Of a DNA stretch of 64,000 nt, positions 43,397-52,428 are shown piece after piece. A program made the translations under genes and the position numbers. The notes under the pieces were generated by a model. The model ran no database searches. It was not told where the DNA came from and saw only the letters and a program-made list of their open reading frames with translations. Numbering within the stretch: position 1 is the first letter of the stretch; each line of letters opens with the position of its first letter. The stretch comes from Myroides marinus (GTDB lineage: Bacteria > Bacteroidota > Bacteroidia > Flavobacteriales > Flavobacteriaceae): assembly GCF_900109075.1 (NCBI RefSeq), contig NZ_FNYS01000008.1, positions 1 to 64,000 on the forward strand. The letters are read 5' to 3'.

Positions 43397-43404
43397 TATT
43401 TTTG
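43397..43404 (+). promoter_or_regulatory. -7 box candidate for the OsmC gene
   Basis: TATTTTTG fits TAnnTTTG, 19 bp before the ATG. The shared urease element lies upstream on the same intergenic piece and might also affect this divergent gene. Confidence 0.4.
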
Positions 43405-43423
43405 AAGCAAACACAATTAAATT

Positions 43424-43894
43424 ATGAAAACACACAACTACAAAGCTACTATTGAATGGACAGGTAACAAGGGTACAGGGACTGATAACTACAAGAACTA
43501 CGAAAGAGATCACACTATTTCAATTGAGCATAAACCTACTATATTAGGTTCATCTGATCCTGCCTTTAGAGGAGATAAGACCAGACATAATCCAAAAGAT
43601 ATGTTTGTTTCTTCCCTATCTTCTTGTCATATGTTGTGGTACTTACATTTTTGTTCTGTCAATAATATTATTGTGGAAGAATACACAGATACTGTTACAG
43701 GTATTATGGCGGAAGAAAAAGATGGCAAAGGGTACTTTACAGAGGTTACTTTAAACCCAAGAGTTGTTGTATCTGATATAAGTATGATAGAGAAAGCTAT
43801 AGAACTTCACCACCAGGCAAATAAATACTGCTTTATCGCTAATTCAGTTAACTTCTCTGTTAAACACAACCCTATAGTTGTTATTAAAGAGTAA
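43424..43894 (+). CDS. OsmC-family protein (peroxiredoxin-like)
   Basis: A 156-residue OsmC/Ohr-fold protein of the YhfA-like branch. The two conserved cysteines are present: one in S-S-L-S-S-C-H-M-L-W-Y-L, the second in N-K-Y-C-F-I-A-N-S. The first strand block Y-K-A-T-I-E-W and P-K-D-M-F-V-S are family features. Such proteins reduce organic hydroperoxides or act in osmotic/redox stress. Divergent from the urease operon with a 176-bp shared control region. Confidence 0.9.
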   Translation: MKTHNYKATIEWTGNKGTGTDNYKNYERDHTISIEHKPTILGSSDPAFRGDKTRHNPKDMFVSSLSSCHMLWYLHFCSVNNIIVEEYTDTVTGIMAEEKDGKGYFTEVTLNPRVVVSDISMIEKAIELHHQANKYCFIANSVNFSVKHNPIVVIKE

Positions 43895-43947
43895 ACTAAG
43901 AAATACGAAGTTAACAAAAACCCCGTTAGGATTATAAACAAGTCCTT

Positions 43948-45087
43948 ATGAAACCTTACTCAACATTATATTTAAAGTACTTTTTATTTACATTATTTAG
44001 TCTTTTTATTTCAGCTATAAACTATGCACAAGACTCAATACTAATCAATGATATAAAAGATAAGCAAATAGTAGCATTAGGTGACGCTAGTCATTCAGAC
44101 TACACTTCTAGTTTACTAAGAGTAGAGTTAATTAAAAAATTAATAGAAGAACATAATTTTAAATCTATCGTTTTAGAATCTAACCTATTTGAAGTTTACC
44201 AAGCTTTTGAACAGTATAAGATAACAAATAGCATCGAAACAATTAACGATGCTATTTTTCTTGTTATGAGAAATGAGGCCCTTAATGACTTGTTTATGTA
44301 TCTAAAAGAACAAAATGATTTAGGCAATCCTATAAAAGTATTTGGATTTGACTCTTCATTTTCAGCTACAGACTCTAATACAGTATTTATCAATGCTATA
44401 AAAGAAAACACTAATTATAATAATCTGAACTGTTCTGATATTTCTGATTCTGAGTTTGCAAAACACTTTAAAATGTTAACTCATACTAATTTGAAAGCCC
44501 TTCTAAGAAGTAAAAAAGATTACAATGTAGTTTATAACTATCTAATGTGTCAGCTACAGAAAAACAACAGTCATTCTATAATAAACCAAGCTTTATCTAA
44601 TATTACTAAAACAATACAAGCGCGATATGACAAAGTTGATTCAGATAATTTTAGAGATCAATTAATGTATGAAAACATTGTATTTTTAAAAAAACTATAC
44701 CCTAATGAAAAGATGATACTATTTGGGTCATCTACTCATTTTATAAAGACTCCTAAGGCTATTGAGTCATCCTTTATGCAAAACAATAGAATTACTTTAG
44801 GAGCATTATTAACTAAGCATTTCAGCGATCAATATTCATTTATTGCTTATACAGCAATTAATGGTAACTCTTTAGGTTTTTATAAGAAGAAATATAAATT
44901 AAAACAAGCACCTCAAGGTTCAATTGAAAATACCGTTGCACTAAGTCCTAATACTATTTATTTAAACAAACAAAGTACTCTTCTACAAACAGCTAAGTCT
45001 TCTCGACTACTAGGAAACACGTTTATAAATATGAATATTAACGAAGTTGTAGATGGGTTAGTTCTAATTAAAGATAACAACCTTTAA
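43948..45087 (+). CDS. erythromycin-esterase-like superfamily protein (degenerate)
   Basis: A signal peptide (I-N-Y-A-Q) leads to a 350-residue domain resembling EreA/EreB-type and related TraB-fold hydrolases. The family's G-E-x-T-H-G block reads L-G-D-A-S-H-S; V-L-E-S-N corresponds to the conserved Glu strand; and M-I-L-F-G-S-S-T-H-F aligns with the W-A-H-N-x-H block. Several catalytic His/Glu positions are altered, and export is unlike resistance enzymes, so macrolide cleavage should not be assumed. It may act on succinoglycan-like or other esters, or have lost activity. Confidence 0.6.
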   Translation: MKPYSTLYLKYFLFTLFSLFISAINYAQDSILINDIKDKQIVALGDASHSDYTSSLLRVELIKKLIEEHNFKSIVLESNLFEVYQAFEQYKITNSIETINDAIFLVMRNEALNDLFMYLKEQNDLGNPIKVFGFDSSFSATDSNTVFINAIKENTNYNNLNCSDISDSEFAKHFKMLTHTNLKALLRSKKDYNVVYNYLMCQLQKNNSHSIINQALSNITKTIQARYDKVDSDNFRDQLMYENIVFLKKLYPNEKMILFGSSTHFIKTPKAIESSFMQNNRITLGALLTKHFSDQYSFIAYTAINGNSLGFYKKKYKLKQAPQGSIENTVALSPNTIYLNKQSTLLQTAKSSRLLGNTFINMNINEVVDGLVLIKDNNL

Positions 45088-45247
45088 TTAGAGTTAGATC
45101 TGGAACAAACACTAAGCCTAAAGGTTTTCAACTTATCTTGTCTAATTATAACTATACAGTAATAATAGAATTAAAAGATAATTAAGCACAACAGTAATGA
45201 GAACTCAGACATATTGCATCACTTGAATTAGTCTATTTCTCTATCAA

Positions 45248-45282
45248 AAAACCTCAACAGAGATAAGCTCCATTGAGGTTTT
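45248..45282. terminator. bidirectional terminator
   Basis: Stem AAAACCTCAA / TTGAGGTTTT between the Ere-like gene (plus) and the TonB receptor gene (minus), with A and T runs on both sides. Confidence 0.75.
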
Positions 45283-45329
45283 ATATATTAGAGAAAGAAC
45301 ACTGAGTTCAGTTCCTTGTTTCCTGTTTT

Positions 45330-47753
45330 CTAAAAATTATATCCTAAAGACACCATCACATTACGAGGTGCTCCTGCAAATACCCTTGTATAATCAAATC
45401 CTCCAAGGAAATAGTATTTGTCAAAGATATTATTCACATTCACAGATAGTTTAAACTTGTCTAAGTGGTAATATAACGCTGCATTAGCTGTAGTATAAGC
45501 TGGTAAATATCCCCATTGCGCATTACCTTGTGCATCTTTACCTACACTCTCACTTAATCTTCTCTGATCTACATAATATACACCAGCCCCAAATCCTAAT
45601 CCCTTAAGTGCCGTATCTGAAAATACATACTTAAGCCATACACTTGCAGAGTTTTTAGGTGCTCCAGGTAACAACTGTCCTTCTTCTGATGCGATAGCAG
45701 ACTCTTTTACTTGTGTATCATTATAAGTATAGTTCGCCATAATCTGGAACTCTTTAGTAATCTGCCCTCTCATATCAAGTTCTACTCCTTGAGAAATCAC
45801 TCTTCCTGATTGTCTATAGACTGGTAAACCAGCTTCTGTCAACTGCCCTGTTCCGATTAGCATATCTCTTCTCTCAATTCTAAACAAAGACAAGTCCATT
45901 TGCAATTGATTATCTAAAAAACCTGTTTTTAGTCCAGTCTCCACTTGGAAGCTCTTCTCTGATTTAAAAGCACTATCTGCCCCATAATCTTTATAGTTAG
46001 CAACAAAGTTCGCAGATACAGGTACATACCCTTGAGAGTAGCTTGCGAAATAGTTAATCTTATCATTGATTAAGTATGTTAACCCAACTCTTGGCAACCA
46101 CACATTCTGAGTAGCTGTAAAAGGTGTTTTAGCATCTGTACTCTCTGATTTATAACTCTCATGTCTTAATCCCAACACCATTTTTAGTCTCTCACCTACA
46201 GAGATTTGATCTTGTACATAGATACCCGTACTCTTATATGGACTCATAAAAGGATATTGAGTATTTGATCTCCATACGTAATTATTGATATCAGCTCCTT
46301 GATATACAGGGTTGTTCATATCAAATGTTAGTGGCACCACTTCTCCATTTTCTTTCTTGCTACGTGCCTCTCTTTGGTAACTGTTTTTATCGCCTTTATA
46401 CTGCGCATAATCAACACCTACTACAATATGATGGTCTATATTCTTACCATATTTATCCCATTTTAAATACGATACAAAGTTATCCGTGTACTCCTTCCCG
46501 TGACGGTCAAAGAAGCGCAAGTTAACAATAGTATTCTGTGGTGGGTTAGCATATGTATTTAGCGTTCTATGCTCGTTTAAGTCTTCCTCATAGATAGACT
46601 TCATGTAGTTTACATGTAAGTTTAGGTTATCTGTAATACGTTGAGTTAAACGCCCACTTAGTGTTGTTGTCTTAGTTTTAAAGTAATCAGAAGGTTGACT
46701 TAATGTAAAAGTACGTGGCAAAGCATATAAGTTTCCTCCTTTTGTACTCATTCCTCGATCCAAATATCCGTTGAACTGATCAAATACTAAATCCACATCA
46801 AAAGTAGTTCCCTCTATAGGTTTAAACGTAAATGATGGAGCTACCGCAAAGTTCTTGCGATTATTGATATCTCTAAAAGTTTTAGAACTCTCATACCCCG
46901 CATTTAAACGGTATAAAATCTTTTTATCCTTATCGATAGGACCACCTACATCTACTGTTGTTCTTAAAGTCTCAAAACTACCTGCCGAAAAGTTAACTAA
47001 TCCTCTGTGGTTTTCTAAAGGTTTTTTAGTCACCATATTGATAGTTCCTCCTGGTGCAATATCTCCAAATAAAGAAGCTCCTGGTCCTTTTAGTACTTCG
47101 ATACTCTCAAAGTTAATCGTCATAGGAGAACGGTAATAACTCTCTCCAAAACCATAAGCAGAGCGCATTCCATTGATTAATCTGATACCGTTGTCATAAC
47201 CACTTTTAAAACCGCGAATAACAAACTCGTCATATACAGAAGCCTGTGTCACACCTGCCAAATCAGGGATTACATCAGCAACTTGAAACACTTGCTTGTC
47301 TTCCATTAACTCACTCGAAACAATAGAAATAGACTGAGGCAAGTCTTTAATTCTTCCATTGTACTTTCCTCCTAAAACTGTTGAATTAGTCAAATAAGAG
47401 TTATTTCTTCTCGAAGTAACTACAATCTCATCCAATTGACTGGCATCCTCTTCTAATTTTATTACAAATCCTGCTTTATAGCTTTCTTCTGTAAGCGCTA
47501 TCTCCTTTGATTTATATCCCATAGCATTAATCTGTAATACTAATGGAAACTGTACTTGATCTATAGTAGCAAATTCACCTTTAGCATCAGTTTGCTCTAT
47601 TTGATTACCAATGCTAACAGTAGCATAAGCTACAGGATTATTCTTTTCTCCTACAAGACGCCCAAATACTCGCTGAGAAGTTTGAGCAATAGTTAGGTAA
47701 GGAAGTAATAGCGAAGCTGCTATAATTCCTGATTTGTATAAATATGTTTTCAT
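45330..47753 (-). CDS. TonB-dependent receptor, probable metallophore/nickel uptake
   Basis: 807 residues: signal peptide, a carboxypeptidase-D-like beta domain (about 28-108), plug (L-K-G-P-G-A-S-L-F-G-D-I-A-P-G-G-T-I-N-M-V-T-K-K-P), and a 22-strand barrel ending in Y-N-F. The plug form is that of siderophore-type receptors. It is the last gene of a minus-strand unit that begins with hypA-hypB-ureE2 and an ABC importer, so the cargo is more likely nickel, free or bound to a small chelator, than iron. This specificity is inferred from neighbours only; a 7-base repeat array precedes it. Confidence 0.9.
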   Translation of the reverse strand: MKTYLYKSGIIAASLLLPYLTIAQTSQRVFGRLVGEKNNPVAYATVSIGNQIEQTDAKGEFATIDQVQFPLVLQINAMGYKSKEIALTEESYKAGFVIKLEEDASQLDEIVVTSRRNNSYLTNSTVLGGKYNGRIKDLPQSISIVSSELMEDKQVFQVADVIPDLAGVTQASVYDEFVIRGFKSGYDNGIRLINGMRSAYGFGESYYRSPMTINFESIEVLKGPGASLFGDIAPGGTINMVTKKPLENHRGLVNFSAGSFETLRTTVDVGGPIDKDKKILYRLNAGYESSKTFRDINNRKNFAVAPSFTFKPIEGTTFDVDLVFDQFNGYLDRGMSTKGGNLYALPRTFTLSQPSDYFKTKTTTLSGRLTQRITDNLNLHVNYMKSIYEEDLNEHRTLNTYANPPQNTIVNLRFFDRHGKEYTDNFVSYLKWDKYGKNIDHHIVVGVDYAQYKGDKNSYQREARSKKENGEVVPLTFDMNNPVYQGADINNYVWRSNTQYPFMSPYKSTGIYVQDQISVGERLKMVLGLRHESYKSESTDAKTPFTATQNVWLPRVGLTYLINDKINYFASYSQGYVPVSANFVANYKDYGADSAFKSEKSFQVETGLKTGFLDNQLQMDLSLFRIERRDMLIGTGQLTEAGLPVYRQSGRVISQGVELDMRGQITKEFQIMANYTYNDTQVKESAIASEEGQLLPGAPKNSASVWLKYVFSDTALKGLGFGAGVYYVDQRRLSESVGKDAQGNAQWGYLPAYTTANAALYYHLDKFKLSVNVNNIFDKYYFLGGFDYTRVFAGAPRNVMVSLGYNF

Positions 47754-47787
47754 TTATAATGTGTTATTTAATTTGGGGGAATGAATT

Positions 47788-47861
47788 GGTTAACTGATAA
47801 ACTGTAAAATCGTAAACTGTTCACGGTTAACTGTAAACTGTAAACCGTTAACTGTAAACCA
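47788..47861. repeat. heptad array of GTnnAC units (copy A)
   Basis: Degenerate 7-base units with a palindromic core GTnnAC (GTTAAC, GTAAAC, GTTCAC) run about ten times and stop at the stop codon of the GNAT gene. The same type of array is at 51157-51254. Confidence 0.7.
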
Positions 47862-48362
47862 TTAAACCACCCTATCCATATGAAGTGTTTCAAACTCTCC
47901 ATACATCGTAGTGGTCACTAACTCAAAGCCCTGTTTTTGCCAATACTCAAAAGCACCAGTCAAAAAAGGGTGTGTATGTAAGTAAAGTACTTCTATCCCT
48001 TTTTGGCCTGCCTGTTCTAAAAGAGCCTGAAATAACTTTGTTGCTAATCCAGATCTTCTATACGCTGGCTCTACAAAAAGACGGGCCACCTCTACTGTAC
48101 GTTTATCTTTATAATCTAAATAATCAAATCGGTAATCATAAGGCATCATTCCTATCACACCAATTAGCTTATTATGCTGATCTCTTGCTTGTAGAAAACA
48201 ACCATCAGGATGTAAAAGATATGTCTGTTCAAAATCCAGAAGGTCTCGGGGGACTATAGTACTGTCTAACATAGGAAAAAGACCTATTCTGAATGCTTTG
48301 ACATATTCTTTTATATACTCAGCTTGGTTAAGCTCTACTGCGCTAATCTGAATGTTCATCAT
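47862..48362 (-). CDS. GNAT-family acetyltransferase in the nickel-transport unit
   Basis: A 166-residue single GNAT domain with the acetyl-CoA motif V-E-P-A-Y-R-R-S-G-L-A-T-K-L-F and the later Y-W-Q-K-Q-G-F. It starts 5 bp after the ABC ATPase stop, embedded in the transporter operon. That position suggests a role tied to metal uptake, such as acylating a metallophore or cargo, or simple hitch-hiking. Substrate unknown. Confidence 0.85.
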   Translation of the reverse strand: MMNIQISAVELNQAEYIKEYVKAFRIGLFPMLDSTIVPRDLLDFEQTYLLHPDGCFLQARDQHNKLIGVIGMMPYDYRFDYLDYKDKRTVEVARLFVEPAYRRSGLATKLFQALLEQAGQKGIEVLYLHTHPFLTGAFEYWQKQGFELVTTTMYGEFETLHMDRVV

Positions 48363-48367
48363 ACCAA

Positions 48368-49135
48368 TTAAATTAAGGGCATAAACATTGTTTTACCTTG
48401 ATTATCTATACGGTGTAAGGGCAATTGATACGTTGTTTCTAACAATTGGTGTAATTCCTCCCCTTGTACCTCTTGTATATCGATTAACTGTTTCTCTTGC
48501 ATTAAGTAAAAGCGCTCTCCATACATAAAGGCAAGATTAGGATCATGCATGACACACAGCACCGTTGTTCCCTCTTCAGCCAACTGCTTAATACACTTAA
48601 GTACTGCTACTTGATAATGTAAGTCTAAGTGATTGGTTGGTTCATCTAACATTAATACCTCTGGCTTTTGTACCAATACGCGACAAAGCAAAACAAGTTG
48701 ACGCTCTCCTCCTGACAATGAAGTATAGGGTTTGTTTATCAAATGAGACAACCCAAAGCGAGATAAGATTCCTTCTACTTCTTCAAAATCTTGTTCTGAA
48801 GGAGAGAATTTGGCAAACGAAGCTCTACCTGTCAAAATCACCTCTTTTACAGTAAAGGGGAAAGTAGTCTGGTGAAACTGATTTAAGAAACCAATACGGA
48901 TGTGTTGTTCCTTACCTGGTTTAATCATTCTGCGCTCTTGTCCATCAAAGGACACTGAACCTTCATACTTTTTCTCTAAACCCGCTAAGATGTTAAACAT
49001 CGTAGACTTCCCACTTCCATTTCGCCCTAATATGATAGATAGTTTTCCTTGTTCAAATGAAGCGTTTACTCTATCCAACACAATCTCTTTCCCATAAGAA
49101 AAGGATAGATCATTAATGTGAATTAACTGTTTCAT
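48368..49135 (-). CDS. ABC transporter ATPase, FecE/BtuD type
   Basis: Walker A G-R-N-G-S-G-K-S-T, signature L-S-G-G-E-R-Q-L, Walker B V-L-M-L-D-E-P-T, H-loop V-M-H-D. Length and order match ATPases of the iron-siderophore/cobalamin (FecE, BtuD) class. The ATG at 49135 is used; it overlaps the permease stop by 4 bp. With the permease and binding protein it forms the inner-membrane importer of this nickel-linked cluster. Confidence 0.95.
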   Translation of the reverse strand: MKQLIHINDLSFSYGKEIVLDRVNASFEQGKLSIILGRNGSGKSTMFNILAGLEKKYEGSVSFDGQERRMIKPGKEQHIRIGFLNQFHQTTFPFTVKEVILTGRASFAKFSPSEQDFEEVEGILSRFGLSHLINKPYTSLSGGERQLVLLCRVLVQKPEVLMLDEPTNHLDLHYQVAVLKCIKQLAEEGTTVLCVMHDPNLAFMYGERFYLMQEKQLIDIQEVQGEELHQLLETTYQLPLHRIDNQGKTMFMPLI

Positions 49136-50130
49136 ACACTCCAACTGGTTAAACTTTTCTTCATCAAGTAAATAAATATTGGCGCACCAATAATCATCGT
49201 AAACACTCCTACTGGTATTTCAAACGGCATTACAGCACGTGAGAAATCATCAATCAACAATAAGAATGATCCTCCAATGCTAATATTCGCCCAAACACCA
49301 ATATTGTTATTTGGCCCAAATATCATTCTACTCATATGAGGGACAATAAGTCCAAATAAACTAATCACCCCTACTGCAGCTACAGAAGAAGCTGTAATCA
49401 TCGTAGCCACACAGATAAGCACTAACTTTAGATACTTAGGGTTTACCCCTACTGCTAAAGCTTCGTTATCTCCAAGAGATAGTAGATTTAGCTTCCATCG
49501 CAATAGTACAATAATGAACAAACCAATCAGTATGGGTGCAAATGCTGTATTTACTTTTGACCAAGATGCGGTGTGTAAATTACCCATGGTCCACTGCACT
49601 ATAGCCTGTAACTTATAAGGATCGCTCATATACTGCAACAAGGTTAAAAGTGCGGTAAACACCCCTGATACAATAATTCCGGACAGAACCATACTTACTA
49701 TAGAAGTACGACTCCCTACATAGGATACTGTATAGGTTAATACTACTGCGCATATACCAAAGGCAAAAGCAGATAAATTAATCGATATAAAAGGAAATAA
49801 CATAGCTAAGGCTGCTCCAAAGGCTGCTCCTGAAGAAATCCCTAAAGTAAAGGGGTCAACGATAGGATTGCGAAAAATAGCTTGTAACACTCCTCCTGAC
49901 ACGGCAAGAGAAGCTCCTACTAAGAAGGTCAAGATAATACGTGGCAAACGCACTTTCCACAAAATAGTCTCTATGGGATCTGTTGAAAGTTCAGTGCTAT
50001 TAATCAACTTGACAATATGACTAAACAATTCTGCAGGTGATAAATTACCTGTAGTCCCAAGCATTAGAGAACCTATTAGTAACCAAATAGGAATAATCCA
50101 CAATAACCCAACTTTAATGCTATATCTCAT
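49132..50130 (-). CDS. ABC transporter permease, FecCD family
   Basis: 332 residues, about ten transmembrane helices, with the FecCD landmarks R-L-P-R-I-I-L-T-F-L-V-G-A-S-L-A-V-S-G, P-F-T-L-G-I-S-S-G-A-A-F-G-A-A, and G-L-I-V-P-H-M-S-R (coupling helix). Such permeases carry metal-chelate or cobalamin through the inner membrane. Overlaps the ATPase gene and starts 8 bp after the binding protein. Confidence 0.95.
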   Translation of the reverse strand: MRYSIKVGLLWIIPIWLLIGSLMLGTTGNLSPAELFSHIVKLINSTELSTDPIETILWKVRLPRIILTFLVGASLAVSGGVLQAIFRNPIVDPFTLGISSGAAFGAALAMLFPFISINLSAFAFGICAVVLTYTVSYVGSRTSIVSMVLSGIIVSGVFTALLTLLQYMSDPYKLQAIVQWTMGNLHTASWSKVNTAFAPILIGLFIIVLLRWKLNLLSLGDNEALAVGVNPKYLKLVLICVATMITASSVAAVGVISLFGLIVPHMSRMIFGPNNNIGVWANISIGGSFLLLIDDFSRAVMPFEIPVGVFTMIIGAPIFIYLMKKSLTSWSV

Positions 50131-50138
50131 ATATACGC

Positions 50139-51143
50139 TTACTTCTGACTTTTTGTATTGTATAATATATTCATCGCTTCATCCAAATCTGCTTTTAAAG
50201 CATCTTCTGTGTACTCTGGATAACTCCATTGGCGTACTTGCTTAGCGAATAACAAGAACTTCACTGTATGTGGGTCATACAAGAATGAAGGCTTCATTAC
50301 TTTTACTTGTTTATTCACTACCGCTGGTAGATTAGCTAATTCGCTTAGTCCATATACATCGCTTTCATTAGAATTCCAAAGAAGGATAATATCAGGATTC
50401 CACTTATACAACATCTCTGCTCCAATATTAGGTGCCTGCATTTCTAAAGGGCAAGCATTTAAAGCTCCAGATAAAGTGATAGCCTTATCCATAAGTGTAC
50501 CTTTACCTGAAGTAGATAATACACGTCCTTTAGACCATGCGTAGTACACTTTCTTTTGATTTTCAATCTTAGTAGCTTTCATTTCGGCTACTTCTTTCTC
50601 TATATAATCTGCTATAGTATTAGCGCGCTCTGATTGACCAAGTAGTGCTCCTATTCCTTTAAGTTCTTTGATAATTCCCTCTTGGTCTTCACTTGCAATT
50701 GTATACACTGCTATTCCCAAGTCTTCTAACTGAGCTACAGCCTCAGCATCTTGATCAAAAGTAATCACAAGATCTGGCTGTAAGCCTATGATAGCTTCTA
50801 CATTAGACGACCCTCCACCAAAAGTAGGTGTTGCAATCTCCTTCTTAGCCATACGGTTATCTAAGGTAGACAGGAACTCAAAGGTATCTTCGTTTAAATA
50901 GATCTGTTGAGGAATTCCTACAAGCTTCTCTTGAGCATCTAACATAAATACGTCATCTACCAAGGCTTCATATAGCGCTACCACACGAGTAGCTGGTTTT
51001 GATAATTTCACTTCTTTACCACGGCTATCAATAGCAGATACAGCAGTATCCGTTGATTCTGCAGTAGGTGTAGTTGTACTTTGTTTACAAGATTGTAATA
51101 ATCCTACCACAACTAATAGTGATAATAAATATCTTAGTTTCAT
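50139..51143 (-). CDS. periplasmic substrate-binding lipoprotein, BtuF/FepB type
   Basis: A lipoprotein signal (L-L-Q-S-C) precedes a two-lobe class III binding protein: V-V-A-L-Y-E-A-L-V-D-D-V, G-L-Q-P-D-L-V-I-T-F, and W-N-P-D-I-I-L-L-W-N. No His cluster that would mark direct nickel binding was noticed. The gene is first of the transporter part of the unit, 113 bp after the UreE-like gene, with a GTnnAC heptad array in between. Ligand is inferred to be nickel or a nickel chelate from the hypAB-ureE2 neighbours; iron-siderophore binding cannot be excluded. Confidence 0.88.
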   Translation of the reverse strand: MKLRYLLSLLVVVGLLQSCKQSTTTPTAESTDTAVSAIDSRGKEVKLSKPATRVVALYEALVDDVFMLDAQEKLVGIPQQIYLNEDTFEFLSTLDNRMAKKEIATPTFGGGSSNVEAIIGLQPDLVITFDQDAEAVAQLEDLGIAVYTIASEDQEGIIKELKGIGALLGQSERANTIADYIEKEVAEMKATKIENQKKVYYAWSKGRVLSTSGKGTLMDKAITLSGALNACPLEMQAPNIGAEMLYKWNPDIILLWNSNESDVYGLSELANLPAVVNKQVKVMKPSFLYDPHTVKFLLFAKQVRQWSYPEYTEDALKADLDEAMNILYNTKSQK

Positions 51144-51156
51144 AAATAATATTATA

Positions 51157-51254
51157 GTTTACGGTGTACGGTTCACGGTTGACAGTTGACGGTGTACAGT
51201 TGACAGTTGACGGTATACGGTGTACAGTTTACCTGTGAACTGTGAACTGTTAAC
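51157..51254. repeat. heptad array of GTnnAC units (copy B)
   Basis: About thirteen 7-base units with core GTnnAC (GTGTAC, GTTCAC, GTTGAC, GTATAC, GTTTAC), most spaced exactly 7 bases. Ends 2 bp before the stop codon of the UreE-like gene. Each core is itself a 6-bp palindrome. Confidence 0.8.
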
Positions 51255-51256
51255 CT

Positions 51257-51703
51257 CTATCTCCTCTTTTTAAGTAAATTCTTTGCAAGTAGTTGTTTCT
51301 TTACTAATACAATTCGAGTAGTGAACTTAGCAACTAATTGCTCATAGAGGTTTCCGTCATAAGGCACTAAGAATGTATTGTCTTTTTCAATAAATACAGG
51401 CAAATGTCTATTGCCTATATAAAAAGAAAAGTCAGCTACTTCTTCTGCTTTATCAGAAATGAACTGTATAGTTTGCGTAGGTTTAATTGCCAATTGAGCT
51501 ATCAATACCCCTTCGCTATACAACTTATCTCCCTGACTCCACTCTCTATTTTCTTCCTTTAGTAAATGAAGTTCAACCCCATTTGTTGTCAATCGATGAA
51601 ATAGATGCTTCTGTGTTTCGAACCATTCGATTTCGAATACATCTATTCCTTGAGTGATTTCCTCACACGGCTGAACATCATCTATATAAATAGTTTGTTG
51701 CAT
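51257..51703 (-). CDS. second UreE-like nickel metallochaperone
   Basis: 148 residues with the UreE layout: an N-terminal beta domain (F-E-I-E-W-F-E-T-Q-K, then L-Y-S-E-G-V-L-I-A-Q-L) and the metal domain motif Y-I-G-N-R-H-L-P-V-F, which fits the canonical G-N-R-H-x-P better than ureE in the urease operon. It sits right after hypB, 7 bp apart. A UreE paralogue beside HypAB suggests it hands nickel from the uptake system or HypB to the urease chaperones. Confidence 0.85.
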   Translation of the reverse strand: MQQTIYIDDVQPCEEITQGIDVFEIEWFETQKHLFHRLTTNGVELHLLKEENREWSQGDKLYSEGVLIAQLAIKPTQTIQFISDKAEEVADFSFYIGNRHLPVFIEKDNTFLVPYDGNLYEQLVAKFTTRIVLVKKQLLAKNLLKKRR

Positions 51704-51710
51704 TAGCTGT

Positions 51711-52418
51711 TTACTCTGCTTCGTTTGCTTTTTTAGCTTTCACGCGTTCTTTTAACCACTCACACCATTGATCAATTCCTTCACCATTAGTAGTACTGAT
51801 AGTCAATACTTCAATGTTAGGGTTTACCTCTCTGGCATCTTTAGTTACATTCTCTACTGTAAAAGGAACATAAGGAAGTAAGTCAGCTTTAGACACCAAC
51901 ATTAATTCGCTGGTTAAGAACATACGTGGATACTTCTTAGGTTTATCATCTCCCTCTGTAGTCGCTAACAACGTTACTCTATAATCCTCTCCTAAGTCAA
52001 AAGCTGATGGACATAGTAAGTTACCTACGTTCTCTATAAACAATAAGTCTGTATCTTCTAAGTCGATGTGATCTAATGCTTGAAGAATCATTTGTGCTTC
52101 GATATGACACATACCACCTGTAACGATTTGAAGAGCATTTAACCCTACTTCTTTCATACGCACAGCATCTCTATCTGTCTCTGGGTCTCCCACTAATACA
52201 GATATTTTAAGGTCTTTACCTAAGCGCTTACCTGTTTCTTGCATTAAGGTAGTTTTACCAGATCCAGGAGAAGAACAAACATTAATAACACAAACGTTTT
52301 TTAAGCGTTCTCTAATAGCATTTGCAACAAAGTCATTTGCTTTTAATAAGTGTAAGGTAGTATTATCACATTGTAATGATCCTACGCGGTTTCCTAAACT
52401 TTTTGGATTAGATGCCAT
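51711..52418 (-). CDS. hypB: nickel-delivery GTPase HypB
   Basis: SIMIBI GTPase with P-loop S-S-P-G-S-G-K-T-T, the metal-binding C-H of G-G-M-C-H-I-E-A, Walker B F-I-E-N-V-G-N-L-L-C-P, and S-K-A-D-L for guanine. The high-affinity N-terminal C-x-x-C-G-C site and any His-rich nickel store are absent. HypB normally feeds [NiFe]-hydrogenase; no hydrogenase gene or hypCDEF is in view. In Helicobacter HypAB also serve urease, and the neighbouring ureE2 points the same way here. Confidence 0.95.
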   Translation of the reverse strand: MASNPKSLGNRVGSLQCDNTTLHLLKANDFVANAIRERLKNVCVINVCSSPGSGKTTLMQETGKRLGKDLKISVLVGDPETDRDAVRMKEVGLNALQIVTGGMCHIEAQMILQALDHIDLEDTDLLFIENVGNLLCPSAFDLGEDYRVTLLATTEGDDKPKKYPRMFLTSELMLVSKADLLPYVPFTVENVTKDAREVNPNIEVLTISTTNGEGIDQWCEWLKERVKAKKANEAE

Positions 52419-52428
52419 AAATAATGAT

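Noticed and set aside
43948..45087. Macrolide-resistance esterase
   Set aside because: Catalytic motifs are altered and the protein is exported, unlike Ere enzymes.
51157..51254. GTnnAC heptad array as a CRISPR or iteron origin
   Set aside because: Seven-base spacing is too short for CRISPR, and no replication initiator gene is near.
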